This document shows positions 47,068-59,267 of a stretch of 64,000 nt of DNA, piece after piece. Location: contig JAHLMK010000005.1 of NCBI GenBank assembly GCA_019915135.1, positions 868,001 to 932,000 of the forward strand, written 5' to 3'. The stretch's first letter is position 1, and each line of letters starts with the position of its first letter. This DNA is from Strobilurus pachycystidiatus. Lineage: Eukaryota; Basidiomycota; Agaricomycetes; Agaricales; Physalacriaceae. The notes below the pieces were generated by a model. The model searched no databases. It saw only the letters and a program-made list of their open reading frames with translations, and had not been told where the DNA came from. The translations under genes and the position numbers were made by a program.

Positions 47068-47690
47068 ATGTCTGCTAACGATTACTACAACGGCGGTAAA
47101 CCGCAAGGACAATATTACCCGCCTCAAGGTGTGTATTTGAATGCCGTGAAATTGCCTGCGATACGCATCTTTCTCCGTTTTCCTTGGCATTATGCTCCTT
47201 CTATATGTGACACTCGCTGACTCTTCTTGCATCTACGTAGGACCTCCCCAGGGACAAGGCGGTTATTATCCCCAGGTTAGCTTAATCGAACATTTGCGAC
47301 ATCCAACCGCCTGAACAGTCCTCTTCACTACCAGCAACCTGAACAATCCTATCAAGGAGGATATCCTCAGCAGCAGCAAGGCTATGGTGGTGGTGGATAC
47401 CCTCAGCAGGGCTACCCCCAGCAGAGCTATTCTCAGCAAGGCTACCAGCCGCAACAGCAGCCCCAGACTGTGATTGTGTAAGTGAGCCACTCTGAATGCA
47501 AGACTTGTGGCGCTGAACTCGGTCGCAGTCAACAGCCTGACAAGGGTGGCGCAGGAGGCGGAGGATGCATGGCCTGCTTGGCCGGAATGTGCTTGTGCTG
47601 CTGCGCAGAAGGTGTGTACACCCGCTGCTTGCCTCGTGTTTTTCTGATTTACTTTGCGCCTGCACAGAACTCTGCGAATGCCTACTCTAA
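47068..47690 (+). CDS. Small cysteine-rich CYSTM-domain protein with Gln/Gly/Tyr-rich body
   Basis: The ATG at 47068 gives MSANDYYNGGKPQGQYYPPQ. Short exons then encode a repetitive region of GGYPQQ / QGYQPQ type units. The last two exons give GGCMACLAGMCLCCC and, after an intron that ends CTGCACAG, AEELCECLL. That is the tail-anchored cysteine-rich CYSTM module found in small eukaryotic stress-tolerance proteins, where the cysteines cluster on one face of the membrane helix. In-frame joins: about 47130-47240, 47276-47330, 47480-47528 and 47612-47667. A CYSTM function in plasma-membrane stress response is known from yeast and plants; for this gene it is inference. An upstream in-frame ATG at about 47023 is possible. 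Confidence 0.72.
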
Positions 47691-48827
47691 ACGTCATATT
47701 CGAGGGTCTCCTTCACCTCACCCGCATTTCTCTCCATTCTCCTCACCCAGTTCTGTGCACTGTTTCTTTAGTATCTGTATGTGTATGGCTATGAACATTT
47801 ATTCAAGAGAACTTCCCGTAACGCCACCACCTCGAAAGCAGTGAAGCGGAATGGTTCACAGGACTGGGAACTTCTTACTTTATGTCGCTCATCCAACCGA
47901 GGACGCCATACTACCAGCGGTTGCAGCACTAAATACAGCTCAGAAGAGCTCAGATCAATCATCGGTTGTCACCTACAGCCCGGCTCTGCCCGTGCCCTGG
48001 ACTCTGTGCTGACACTCGCCGCACTTCGCCCGACGTTAAGCGTGCCCACAACTCACCGTTCAGTTGACTGTTGACGTGAAGAGGTTGGAATTAGAGTCCG
48101 GATCGGCGCCGAAGCAAAACAATCGTTTCATTTTAGATGAGAGAAAACACTGCTTCCACCAACGCAATGATCTGATGCATTCCTGGCCTTTACGATGTTG
48201 GGCACATCTCATACAGACATAGGCCGCCCTCGTTACTCAAACTTGCTCATTCCTTTGAGCTGTCACCTTCGATTCGGAGACACCGGTCACCTTGGGCATT
48301 CATTCCTTGCAGTCATGCCTCCCCATGGTCACTGATAGAACGCCACCATGACCATGGTTCAAGCGCGACGTGATGTAGGACGCGTAGCAACGAGCCGGAG
48401 ATTCTGCAGGTATAGCTGAAAAATAGAGAACAAGAAGGGCATAGTACTTATGGTACGCAGCTTACCTTTTGAGAGCTCTACTTACCTTTTGAGAGCTCTA
48501 CCCTTGATTTACTTATCTGCCCAAGACGTCAGACATTTGGCGATGGTGGACAGTTAAAAAAACCGAAGGTCCTCCATCGTTGAAGCGTCGGTGGAGAGCC
48601 GCAACATAGACAGATGGCGCGTGTCCTAGCCAGGCCATAGAGATGTGATGTCTACTTGGTTTCTGATATTGCGGCAGCGGAGGCACGGGCCCCGTTATCT
48701 TTGGTGAGCAGGTAATGGAGTGAGAGGGTGTGTGGATGTGTGTCTAGAAGTTATCCTTCGGATCACCGCAGGGGTTATTTAATGAACATGAAAGAGGTGC
48801 AACTACTGAATTCGGCCACGACAACAA
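47691..48827. other. Long gene-free stretch
   Basis: These 1.1 kb lie between the CYSTM gene and the ARP9-type gene, which converge. Frames are short and no domain or splice logic was found. Apart from the 20-bp tandem repeat at 48461-48500, I see no structure. A short or non-coding gene cannot be excluded. Confidence 0.4.
48461..48500. repeat. Perfect 20-bp tandem duplication
   Basis: The unit cttaccttttgagagctcta occurs twice without a mismatch. Each copy contains the 8-bp palindrome AGAGCTCT. It lies in a gene-free region. Confidence 0.95.
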
Positions 48828-50470
48828 TCACAACAGTGCCGGTGAATACTCTATGATTGCGTGCGGCCCTTTATTCGTGTACTCTGACTTTGAGACGTAG
48901 CTCCGCGTCGAATTGTCGTTGAAAATGATCTGCGCATGTAGCGTGAGAAGTCAGAAAAGAAGAGTCGAATGAACACACCTTTGCAGTTATACTGGAACCC
49001 AAGAACGCAGCGTAGCCTTCCCCCGTGTCGCGGTATTCTGGGTAATATTCTGGCAGGCCCAAGACATGTACAACCTTGGGCTGTATCTCCGTCTGGAGGT
49101 CTGGCGCGTGGATGAAGGGCGCCAGTCGCGATTGCATGGCAATACCAAGGCCTAAAGACGTTTAGACAGATAATGAGAACAGGTGGGGTAGTACCTTTGA
49201 CGTGTCGTGTAAGATCACCGGTTACGAGCAATCCCCTCCACATATACTGACGCTGGTCGACGTCGGCCAGCATGACCGCATGTCCAACCGCGTCCTGCAA
49301 GGGACTCGCGAGGGTGTCAGAGTCGTTGAGCAGCGTGGGATCAAAGAGCGGCTCGCAGAATCGATGCCGCTCTTTGCCCAGCGTCAGGGAGTGCTCGCGA
49401 AACTGGACCGTGATGAGGTCCATGGCCTCAATCTCCCTGGCGCGCGCCTGCTCTGCCGCCGAGGCCTTTGCGTTGGCCCTCTTTTTCATCCCGCTCTCAA
49501 TGACGGCCTTTTCCTTCCCGGCAACGACGATGGCGGCAATGTCCGTTATGCCTTCGTCCTCGACGATGGCTGTCTCTCCAGAGGAGGGCACCTTGACGTA
49601 GCCTGAGGTCCAGATGAAATGTGCGAGCTCGAGGAGGGTCTGCTGGAGATCATCCGGTGGTGCGTCGGGGGGTGATAGTGTCGACATTACAGACTGGTTG
49701 GAGCGCAGGAGGTTGGCTAGGTACGTCTCGCAGTGCTTGATGCCCACGGACGTGCTGCTGCACGCGGCATGGACGATGAAGCCGTCGTATATTGGCGATA
49801 TATCTGTGGAATTGTATCCAATGTCGACGATGATGCCGCTGAGGCTGTTGGCGGCGTAGAGCTGTGCCATGGGTCGTTCGACGACCGCAAAGCCCGCGCA
49901 GTTGAAGCGCTCGAAAAAGATCTGGCATATCCGCTCGTAGGAGGAGCGCGGGAGGCCGGGTTGGATGGAGAGAAGCACAGGCGATTCGTTCTGGGCGCGT
50001 CGCCGTTGAAGCTGGTTGAAGAGAACGTATTTCCTATTTGAAATGAGTAGATGCTGACAGAATTACTGTACACGCACCAGATGGCCTCTGCCTGCGCCCA
50101 CTGCGTAACATTCTTGTCTCTGAACGGCCAGGAGACGGTGATGTCGTGTCCCGCCGCTAGTGCTTCGTCAAGCTGGGTGCCGACGAGATAGTCACTGGGT
50201 CCCGCTGTCGGTGGCGCCTGGGACGGCGCACGACTGGGCCGGCTTGATCCTGAATCGAGGGCATCTCCGTTGCTGCTCTCGCCGTTCGACACGCTGGGAC
50301 GCAAGCCTACGCGTGCTTGTATTTCCTGCATCGGTGTCGGCGAAAAGGCATTGTGCGGCGCGGCGACGTACCACAGTGGGTGTCTTGAGCAGGTCGAAGA
50401 GACCCAATCCTGCTCGGACGACGTCCCTGCCGGTCTCGAGGATGATCACAGTCGAATCATGGAATGCCAT
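48828..50470 (-). CDS. ARP9: Actin-related protein, Arp9-like (SWI/SNF-RSC type)
   Basis: Arp9 with Arp7 binds the ATPase helicase-SANT domain of fungal SWI/SNF and RSC remodelers. The start at 50470 gives MAFHDSTVIILETGRDVVRA, a degenerate actin phosphate-1 loop. A Ser/Pro-rich insert follows, then VSWPFRDKNVTQWAQAEAIW. The actin-like core has PVLLSIQPGLPRSSYERICQ, GFAVVERPMAQLYAANSLSG and the phosphate-2 loop IVDIGYNSTDISPIYDG. Later come LGLPEYYPEYRDTGEGYAAF and the last exon YVSKSEYTNKGPHAIIEYSP. The long insert and weak ATP-site motifs argue against conventional actin or Arp2/3. Arp9 is favoured by the overall pattern, but other divergent nuclear Arps remain possible. Five introns; 151 bp from the divergent GH3 start. 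Confidence 0.7.
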
Positions 50471-50621
50471 ATCAATCCTTGCGGAAGAGCTTAGAGATGC
50501 AACAACTTCAACCTCGGCCAGTACGGCACGCGTCTCGGCATCACGCCAAAACGCGAAGGCGGGCCGGGCTTAGGCGGCGAAATCGCCGCTTTCGGTGGCT
50601 TCTGCCTCAGCTCTTGCTATC

Positions 50622-52617
50622 ATGCTTCCAGAGGTTATCCGCCGCGAAATTGGCCAGGTAGGTCACAGTATGATTCGTCCCAGATACCTGGTCTCAAGGT
50701 CAAACAGCACTTTGTCCTTGGCTTCCATGGACATCAAGTGAGCGATGATATCAGAACACTCATCCAAACGTATTTCGTTGGAAGTGTTATCATCATGAAG
50801 CGCAACGTGCGAGGTGATATCTACATCTTCCTGGCGCTGTTTACCTCTCATTCAAATGATCTAGACCGTGCTCAGATTCGTCAGCTCATCCTAGAGCTGC
50901 AAACCTTAGCCAAGGACGCTGGACATGCGCAACCTCTGCTGATAGGAACAGATCAAGAAAACGGTCTGAATCATTGATTCGGTATTATGACTGAGTCAAC
51001 TCATGCAAATAGGTCTTGTTTCTGCTTTTACGTCTGCGACTACTCTCTCCCAATTGTAAGTCCCTCGTTGAGACTGCTTCAAGATACCAACGTCCCGAGA
51101 CAGTCCTGGAGCCATGACTCTGGCTGCGACTGGATCAGAGGAACTTGTCCTGGAAACCTACAAAGCGACTGGATCACAGCTCAGACTGCTTGGCGTCAAT
51201 TGGGCTTACAGTCCCGTCGCCGACGTGAACTCTGATATGAGAAATCCTGTTATCGGTACGCCCTAATTTGCAATAATCTCCACACCTGCGATTAACAATC
51301 CCTAAGGTGTACGCTCTTTCGGTGATGGTAAGATCCACGAGCGTGTCTGTCGCGTCAATAATCATGGCCGAATCAGATCCTGCCCAAGTCGGGAAATACG
51401 TTATGGCCAGCGCCAAAGGTCTCATAGCGTCCAAGGTCGCGCCGTCGCTGAAGCACTTTCCCGGACACGGTGACACTCACGTCGACTCCCATCTTGGGTT
51501 GCCGAGAATCATGAAATCCAAGGAGGAGATTTTCGAAAACGAACTCGTCCCTTTCCGGATGTTCGTCGACCAAGGACTTCATCCCAGCGATTCCACCATC
51601 ATGATAGGGCATATGGCCTTGCCGCTTATAACTGGCAGCGACGAGCCCTCATCTCTCTCCAAAAAGATTGTCACAGGAATTCTGAGGGAGGAAATGGGCT
51701 ATGAAGGCGTCATCGTCACAGACTGTCTCGAAATGGACGCCATCGCTCAACCTGCTTGTGGGGGCTGCGGTGTCGAAGAGGGGTCAGTGAGGGCCTTGGA
51801 AGCGGGCTCAGACGTAATCATGATCTGCCACACCATGGACTGGCAAATCGGCGCCTTGAAGAAGACGTACGAGGCAGTAGAGTGCGGAAGACTGGAGCTA
51901 GACTCCCTCCAGGCGAGTAAGAAGAGAATCGCCGATATGAAAGCGAGGTATCTAGGGGGCTGGGAAGACACCCTGAAGGAATTGGCCATGGAAGAATCCG
52001 AATTCTCGTCTCGTTGGAACGACGCGAAGGAGAATAGTGCGCCCATCATCGAAGAAGCCTACTCGAAGTCCGCCGCGCTCTTGCAATCTGGAACACCGGG
52101 GGTAATTCCACTCAAGTCAAGCGCAGAAATAACCACCCTGCTCTACACGCCGGAACAAGAGAGTCTGAACAAGGCTGTCGACGATGCCGATGGTGTCCTC
52201 CGGGGCAAGAATGGGGCAGTACGAAATACTGCTGGCCCGGCGTTCGTGGCATTGCACCACGCTGTATCTCAGCGGACTCGATCTGAGCATATCGTGTACC
52301 GCAAGGCTGGCGGTAATGACTTGCCAGCCGATTGGGCGACCATCTCCAACGTCATATTTGTTCTTCGGAATGCAAATACGGCGTCGTGGCAGTTGGAGCA
52401 TCTACAGGCAGTCGTGGGAGAAGCAGACCTTCACTGTGTACCGCTCGTTGTGGTGGCAAGCTGCACGCCCTACGACCTTCTAGGCGTTACTGGTTTGGCA
52501 GGACATCCGTACCTCGCGACCTTCGAGTTTACACCACCGGCATTCGAGGCAGCGGTACGCATTATGTTTGGCGAGGCAACTGCGCAAGGAACACCGCCAG
52601 TTCGACTCTCAAACTAA
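50622..52617 (+). CDS. Family 3 glycoside hydrolase, beta-N-acetylglucosaminidase type
   Basis: GH3 enzymes of the NagZ type release beta-linked N-acetylglucosamine. The proposed start at 50622 gives MLPEVIRREIGQ. After a short intron come KQHFVLGFHGHQVSDDIRTL and TYFVGSVIIMKRNV. The barrel continues QPLLIGTDQENG, LLGVNWAYSPVADVNSDMRN and then, after an intron near 51255-51306, GVRSFGDDPAQVGKYVMA, which must be spliced because the unspliced frame reads otherwise. The catalytic loop is KHFPGHGDTHVDSHLGLP and the nucleophile motif is IVTDCLEMDAI. The KHFPGHGDT..DSH..LP pattern is specific to N-acetylglucosaminidases of this family. A C-terminal domain follows to RLSN. No signal peptide is seen, so it may be intracellular. 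Confidence 0.85.
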
Positions 52618-52953
52618 TGGATGACTAGTCTTTCCGAGGATACGAATTCCGAGATTACATACATATAGTATTAAATATCTACCCGAGAACTATATCAGAA
52701 TGCGAATTATGTTGCGAGTGTATTTGTATGAGGTTGGCGAGATTTTTCGCGATAGTCCTATTGCTCCAGCTTTTGATCCCCTCCCCTCCTTGTCTACGTC
52801 TCCCCTCATATCCTCGTGTGCATGAAGCATAAATATAGATGGCGGCCAATATGCGGCGGCAGTGATTGGGATGAAGAGTGGTTCATCGCGATATACGCGG
52901 TTTATGTGGGGCGGCACGGTGCGACGGAACGATGGATGGGGGACGGGACGCGT

Positions 52954-53058
52954 TCAGAAGAACACAGAACCGGTCTGGGCCGCGCCCGACTGCACAGAAG
53001 TTGTTGAACTTCCTTGCCCAGAAGGCTTGTTGGAACCACTGTTTTGACCGCTAGGCAT
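52954..53058 (-). CDS. Possible 34-residue Ser/Gly-rich small protein
   Basis: An ATG at 53058 opens MPSGQNSGSNKPSGQGSSTT, ending TGSVFF. The composition is Ser/Gly/Gln-rich and the ATG sits after a pyrimidine-rich leader with a CACCCA-repeat. It begins like short fungal proteins with an MPSGxNS start, which I recall but cannot verify. A longer spliced form is possible, since a gttctt donor-like site overlaps the stop. The 336 bp between the GH3 stop (52617) and this frame shows nothing else. Confidence 0.3.
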   Translation of the reverse strand: MPSGQNSGSNKPSGQGSSTTSVQSGAAQTGSVFF

Positions 53059-54117
53059 CGCGATAATGGATGTTTGGGTGGGTGGGTGTGGTGGTAGCGG
53101 GTGGTAGTAATGGGGCAGATAGAGTACCAGCGGACTCGGATGACTGACGTTGAGAAAGATATCGAAGACGGCCGACGCCTTTATACAACTTTCTACGCTA
53201 GCGCTGTTCACGGAACTTTCCTTCCGCAAATGCCTCGAGGTCAAGATGTGAGTCCAAGTGAGTCAACGACTTGCCCGCCCAGATGTTTCAACAGGTACGC
53301 GGGCTGCCTATTTGGGTAATCACCTCCAGAAACACCGCAAAGCTGTATATGCCGAACTTTCTTGTTTTTCGACAGCACAGCCAGACACAGCCCGTTGCAT
53401 CACGCCCGAGCATGTTGTAGAAAATTTCATGACAGCACCGACTGTCATTTGCCGACGGTCCCTATCGCTCGCCCATGAGAGCAAGGTAAATGCAGCGCGG
53501 CGCGCCCGCGTCGACTCGTTCCAAGTATGCATAGATAAGAGTTTTGCACCACTAGGGCCAACCTTTCGCCGAGCCTGGCAACGCTGGACCTTGAACGATT
53601 TGATGCCGCACAATGTCCATCTCCAGCACAGCAGGAAGAAGCCAAGCCCTGAAGCTCTTTATTGTGTTCAACGTTCAAGAGTTAACCTTCGTTTAATTGA
53701 CTAGCAGACTTTCTTAATCTTAAAAGCGACGGTAAAGACATATCTCTAGGCAGCTATAGCTAATCAACCATTCAGCCCTCATTGTAGAATTGACAAGCTG
53801 AACTTACGCATACATGTATGTAGGCACGGCGGTACGCCGACGCAAAAGACAAAAGGTCAACATCACTCATGTTCCCAAGTTGAGCATTCAGCATTGGTGT
53901 AATAACTTGTTTCATTACAATGAGACAATAGATTTACCCTACATTCATGTTCAGTCTACAACGTAGCTAGCATCTGGTTCAATCAGAAAGACATCCTACA
54001 GCATGTGAACACAAGCCTTGTCGGAAACACTTGTAGTTCTTTGCGAGTATCTTCTGACTGACCTAGCATGGGATATATAATTATCTTCAAGGATCGGTTA
54101 GTACATTATGTTTACAT
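53059..54117. other. Gene-free stretch with one doubtful open frame
   Basis: A 148-codon plus-strand frame (53258-53704) and opposing minus-strand frames of 77-97 codons overlap. None shows a domain, clear exon boundaries or convincing codon choice. From 53705 to 54117 the DNA is AT-richer and holds the Cand1 3' flank. I do not call a gene. Confidence 0.4.
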
Positions 54118-57100
54118 CTACGTAGAATCCTTCAGTTCCGCATTGAACGTAGGGTTCTTCTTCAGGTCGTCCACCAAATTGTCAAACTTAGGAGAAACAC
54201 CAGCGCCGATCTTGTTCAGCGCCGCAACGGCGCGGAGAGCGCTGCGCTGCAACTCGGCCGCGCGCTCCAAATCCTGCTTGACCGTGTCTTTGGTGACAGT
54301 CGCGCCTTTCATCGTCTTCTCCAACGGTGGTGTAGCGTCGTCGAGGCGTTGTGCGACGGCAGCGGGTGCGACCTGCGAGAGCCGGAAGAGAACCATGTAA
54401 GAGATGACCTTGATCTCGTCAGATTCGTCGGATAGACCAGTGAGGATCCTCGTGAGGAACTCGAACATGTCAAGCCTGACCCGGCATGTCTCGAGCTGGA
54501 ACAACTTCAGCAACGTTGCGTGGAAGGGCATTTTGAAGAGACATACCAGGGTATACATCGTCTCATAGGCGGTCTTGCGAGTCTCAAGCCCATCATCAAC
54601 CTTATGAGTCCAAGGGCCCATCTGGACTGTGCGAATGAGCTCGCCTTTGACGACCGTTTCACTGTACAAACTGGGAAGAAGGGTGCCCAGATGATCCCTG
54701 ATAAGATGTGGTTTCGTACGGGCGGCAGAGTTAAGCGCGGACAGAGCAAGTCGCCGAACCGTCTGCGGAGTGTTTAGTATCAAAGCGGTTGATTATTGAT
54801 GTCGCGAAAGAACTCACTAAATCTGCGTCGTTCATCATAGACAAAAAGTCCACGATGTAGGGTGCGATCAATTCATCGTAGGTGGAGGCAGAGTCTGCGA
54901 ATGTATAGCGAATGGCGGCGATTACAGTTGCACGCGTAGCAGGGTTCTCGTCGTGTATCCGTGCCTGTGAAGAATTGAGTTAGTGGAATCATCTCCATAG
55001 ACCGGGTAGAACGTACATGAAGTTGAGGCAGGTATCTCAAGGGATTAGTGATGGCTAATTTGCCCAGACAAGCAGCCGCGACATTCCGGGTAGTCTCTTC
55101 CGCATTCTCAGAGTTCTCGAACAACGGCTCCCACAGCATCTCTGCGACACCTTCGAGGTGACCTTGGGAGCAGTGCGTGACAACCTCCTTCAGCGAATGC
55201 AAAGATAAAAGACGTTTCTTCGGGTCGCTCTCGACCATCTTGACGATGACTGGCAGGAACTGGTGTAGGTTGCCAATCGCGATGTTGCCTTGGAAATCGA
55301 ATGTCAGATACGACAGCGAAGACAGAAGAGTAGAAGGTGAATACCTGCGGCAAATGCTGCAGCAGCCTTGATATCTTCTTGTTCGGCAGAGAAGAGCTCT
55401 ATTGCTTGTGAGAAGATCTCGCTTTGTGGAGACATATCGCTGCAGTCCGTGTCAGCCAACATTCATGTCCCAGGGTAGGAGAAACCAACATGAAGCGCCC
55501 AAGTTCACCAAGGATCAATAAGCTTAACACGACCATCGATGGTTTGGCTTTGGAGCCCTTCTTTGGAAAAGAACGTCAACACCGTGGGTCATGCAACTAG
55601 CAAGAATCTTACCTTGAGGTGCTTAGAATATTCGGCTATGACACCAGCGGCGATACCGTTCTGGCTCTTGACGACCTGTGCTATGCACCGCGCGACATTT
55701 GCCGGACTAGCCTCCGATTTGGAAGCCTTCTCAACATTCAGCACAAGGTTGGGGATGATATGAGCGGCGATCTGATTGTCAGCCTGTACCAGCGCGGCGT
55801 AGAAGGTGAGAAGCGAATCAAGCGCTGCTCCCGAGACCAATGCAGAGTGAGATATGGAGTATATGCTTCCCAGCAGTGTCTTTTCGATTTCGGGGAAAGA
55901 GGTGGTAGGCGTCACTTCGAGCAAGATGGACAAAACGTTCAGAGCATGCGAAAGCAGGGAGATATCAGTGGTTGAGATGTAGACCTTGACCTGGTCAATG
56001 AGAGTAGGCGCAACGGCCGGGGGTATGCCTTCTTTGTAGCTGGAAAGATTGTCAATTGCTTTGCGCCCACTGGAGGAGTAATTGAGCTGACCTTTTCAAC
56101 AAGACGTCAATAGCAATGAAAATCTCGGGCTTGCCAGCGCGTCCGCTCTTCCGCAGCAGCCCAATAAGATATTCGAGGCATCCATTGACCCAAGTATCGC
56201 CAACAGAAACTTGACCAGCCACCTTCATGATAACGCGAACAGCGCCCTCTGTCTTCCCAGTTGACCTGCAAATCGCTTCCCACTCCCTTCTATCTTTACT
56301 CTGGACGACGTCAGTAGCATAGATCCACAGATCGGCAATGCACTCCTCAGCACACGACCTTACATCGGCATCGGTATCATGGTTACTGAGACGCGTCACT
56401 GCTGCGTTGTACAACGGCTCGGTCCAATCTGCACCCTTCACAGGCTGCAAAGCAGCAAGAAGAGCAGAGAAGACACGGAATGTCTCCGCTGCAACACGGG
56501 GATGCTTGTCAACGATGAGTTTCAGAAGCACCGGAGTGATGGTTGGGAGCGCGCTAGAGTAAGCGGAGGGGCCGTGCGTGCCAAAGAAGGTCGTAAGAAA
56601 AGAGAGACACGTGAGATGGAGAGTCGCTGTGGACGTCGAGAGGGAGTGGGATAGAACAGACTTGGAGGTGGAGATGATCAGAGCAGCCTGACCCGACAAG
56701 GAGCCGGGCAGAACATCCAGAAGAGACTGCAAGAGACCAAAACCGGCTTGTAGAGTGGGCGCGGGCGTTTTGGGAGACTTGATTTGACTCAATAGCGCCT
56801 TGGAAAGAGACGGGACCTGCGCTTTGAGTAGCGCGAGCGGACCCTCTTCTACATCCATAACCTCCGCGTCACGCTTCCGCTTTCCGCGCGTAACATCATC
56901 TTTTGCGTGGGCCAGGCCTCCATAAACGGAGGTTTGATTCAACAGAAGGCCATAGGTAGCCCATATTTCCAACTTGACAGTGACCTCACGGTCACCAAAA
57001 CGCGAAATGAGGACCGGGGATACATCCTTGTAGATCGTGTTCAGAAGTTCGGGACGGGTATTGATGAGCGCCGACAGAAGCTTGGTCGCTGAACGCCGAG

Positions 57101-58455
57101 TTTTGTATGACATATCTTCGTCGTCCGAGTACCTGTGCTTTGTGTCAGCTAGCAGCAAGAGCAAAGGAGGGTCAATTTACGTACTCGTCGTCGGCATCGT
57201 CCTCATCATCATCGCCTTCCGCATCTGCCATCTCTTCATCCTCGTCATCGTCGGCAGCGTAATTGGGGTCGTATTTGATGTACTGGGTTCCCACCTGTAT
57301 ACAAGACGCCAGATACGGCGTGGCTTCAGTGGGGCAGCGCAGGACGATAGCCTCCAAGGCCTGCAGACAACTTTCGCGGAGGTCATCGTCATCCCGCTGA
57401 ACGGCCTTGAGAATACCGGTGACAGCATCGCCTAGAACCGGGGCGATCTGGGACGGAGAGTGCCTGGCCACAGCTGCGATGAGTTGGACGGTCGTACGCT
57501 GCTTGTCGAGGTTGGCGCCGGGGGCCAGATTGGGATACACGCTCGTCTGGAGGAGCTCTTGGAAGAGTTGAGGTGGGGAGATGGGGATGAACTGGGAGAT
57601 AGTGACGATCGCGCGTTTGCGGACAACAGGCCGAGGGTGAGACAGCAAGGGAGCGACGACCTTGAGAGGTGCCGTGCCGGTGGTCGCAGAAGCAAGATGA
57701 GTGGGGAACCGGACAATGAGGATAGAGAGGATGGAAAGCGTCTCCACCAGCGCCTCAGGCGGCGTGCTTGACTTGCGAGAAGAGTCAGCAAGGTGTTGCC
57801 GAATTCAAATTATGAATGTCACGCACGTTCTGGAGCTGACCGAGGAGCTTCGGTGTGAGCTTGGCACAGGCGGATTGAGCGATCCTCCCATCGGACGGCA
57901 GCTCTGCTGTAATAGTTTTGAGCGCTAATGATGGCGGGTCAGGTCCTGGTCTGTCATCTTTTGAGGCGTATGCGGAGTCACACCTAGCGCGGAGATATCT
58001 CGCAGCTCATCGTCTTTGCCGCCAGAGAATTCAATGAGCTTGTCGACGACAGACTCCATCAGTGGCTCGCGGATGATCTTGATTAACTGCCCCAGGCTAC
58101 ACTGGCTCAGTCAAGCGAGAATGAAAGGAGAGAAAGCGCACCATTTAACTGCCTGATTCTTGACTTCCGAGATCTTGTCCTCGACCAAGGCCAGGACCTG
58201 GTTGAGGACCTTCGTTTCCGAGGCTTCGTCGCCCGTGTAGCAGCTTGGATCTTGCTTGATTTCGGTCATCAGGTCGTTTAGACCCATGAACCTAGGAGCA
58301 CTCAATACAGGTTTCGCGGCGATTGCAACCGCAGAGCACGAACCGGAAATCCTGGTCGGGCGACTGCATCTGCGTGGCTGTTAGCCATTGTTCGTAGGCT
58401 AGAGGGCGCTGCTGACCTTTTCGATGAGACTGTTCATGAGGTATGTCTTCGTCAT
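54118..58455 (-). CDS. CAND1: Cullin-associated NEDD8-dissociated protein 1 (Cand1/TIP120)
   Basis: Cand1 is an all-HEAT-repeat protein that wraps unneddylated cullins and exchanges SCF substrate receptors. The start at 58455 gives MTKTYLMNSLIEK, joined by introns to MQSPDQDFR and FMGLNDLMTEIKQDPSC. HEAT repeats are visible throughout: VEDKISEVKNQAVKC LGQL, SHPRPVVRKRAIVTISQF, DDDDLRESCLQALEAIVLRC. The characteristic acidic loop (ADDDEDEEMADAEGDDDEDD) is followed by YSDDEDMSYKTRRSATKLLS, the Cand1 hallmark. C-terminal repeats include DPKKRLLSLHSLKEVVTHCS and LFENSENAEETTRNVAAACL, ending FNAELKDST. At roughly 1200 residues it matches the family. About twelve short introns were inferred. Confidence 0.93.
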
Positions 58456-59267
58456 TTCGTTAGGATTCAGAGAGCGGAAGGGGAAGGTGTGGGGGGGAAT
58501 GACCACTGATGTCCTGGTGGTGGTCCGGGAAAGAGCAAGTGAACCCGTGATCAGATGTCGACGCGTCACGTCGGTCCCGCCGAGCAACGCTAGCGCTAAG
58601 ATTCAGAACTCAATATATGCGACGACAGCCGCGTAATATCATGGACTTGAGGCGAGTTCCGCTGATGCCATTCATGATTCGGAACTCAAAAGCTTGTGTC
58701 TCCAAGTGTCTGCGATCAAAGACAGTACTTTTGGTTCACATTATAACAATGATACTCTGAATATGAGAGACGTCCATAAGGAAAGACGCGATCCAAACCA
58801 GTCAACTCGAAAGACCCGTATAAAAGTTCAGGCCACGAGTGGCCGGCCATCGAAGTGCCAGTCGTAGACTGAGTAGATGGAGTGCCATGCCATCTCTTTC
58901 CGACGATCTATAGGGCTGAGATGGGGGGCACTGGAAGAGGCACTACTCCAATAAAGTAAAGTATCCCAACCAGAAAGGGGAAGCTAGTGAAGCCGTCCTC
59001 ATCATCGAATGATCCAAGAGTGTCAAAAACCCGTCCCAATGATTCACCAGTGTTCCGTCCAACACAGCCTGCCTCAGCTTGACTATCTGCGATATGTCCC
59101 GTACGCCCTATCTTCTCGACTGGTCGATGATTTCTTTGTTGCTGCTACTGGTTCTGGCCAGCTAGGTGGTAATGGTTTTGGATGCCCTGATGGTGTTGGA
59201 CGCCTTTGGCTGATCCCTTCCAACCAGACTGGTCTGAGACCGTTGGGTATCGCTTCTGGCTTCTCGT
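58456..59267. other. Intergenic region between CAND1 start and mS34 stop
   Basis: This is the CAND1 promoter and the mS34 3' flank, about 810 bp. A TATAAAAG word lies near 58820 and the palindrome TGGCCGGCCA near 58841. A 98-codon plus-strand frame (59009-59305) overlaps the mS34 end and shows no domain. No other gene is supported. Confidence 0.4.

Noticed and set aside
53258..53704. 148-codon plus-strand protein
   Set aside because: No domain, no exon logic, and equally long frames on the opposite strand; not enough to call a gene.
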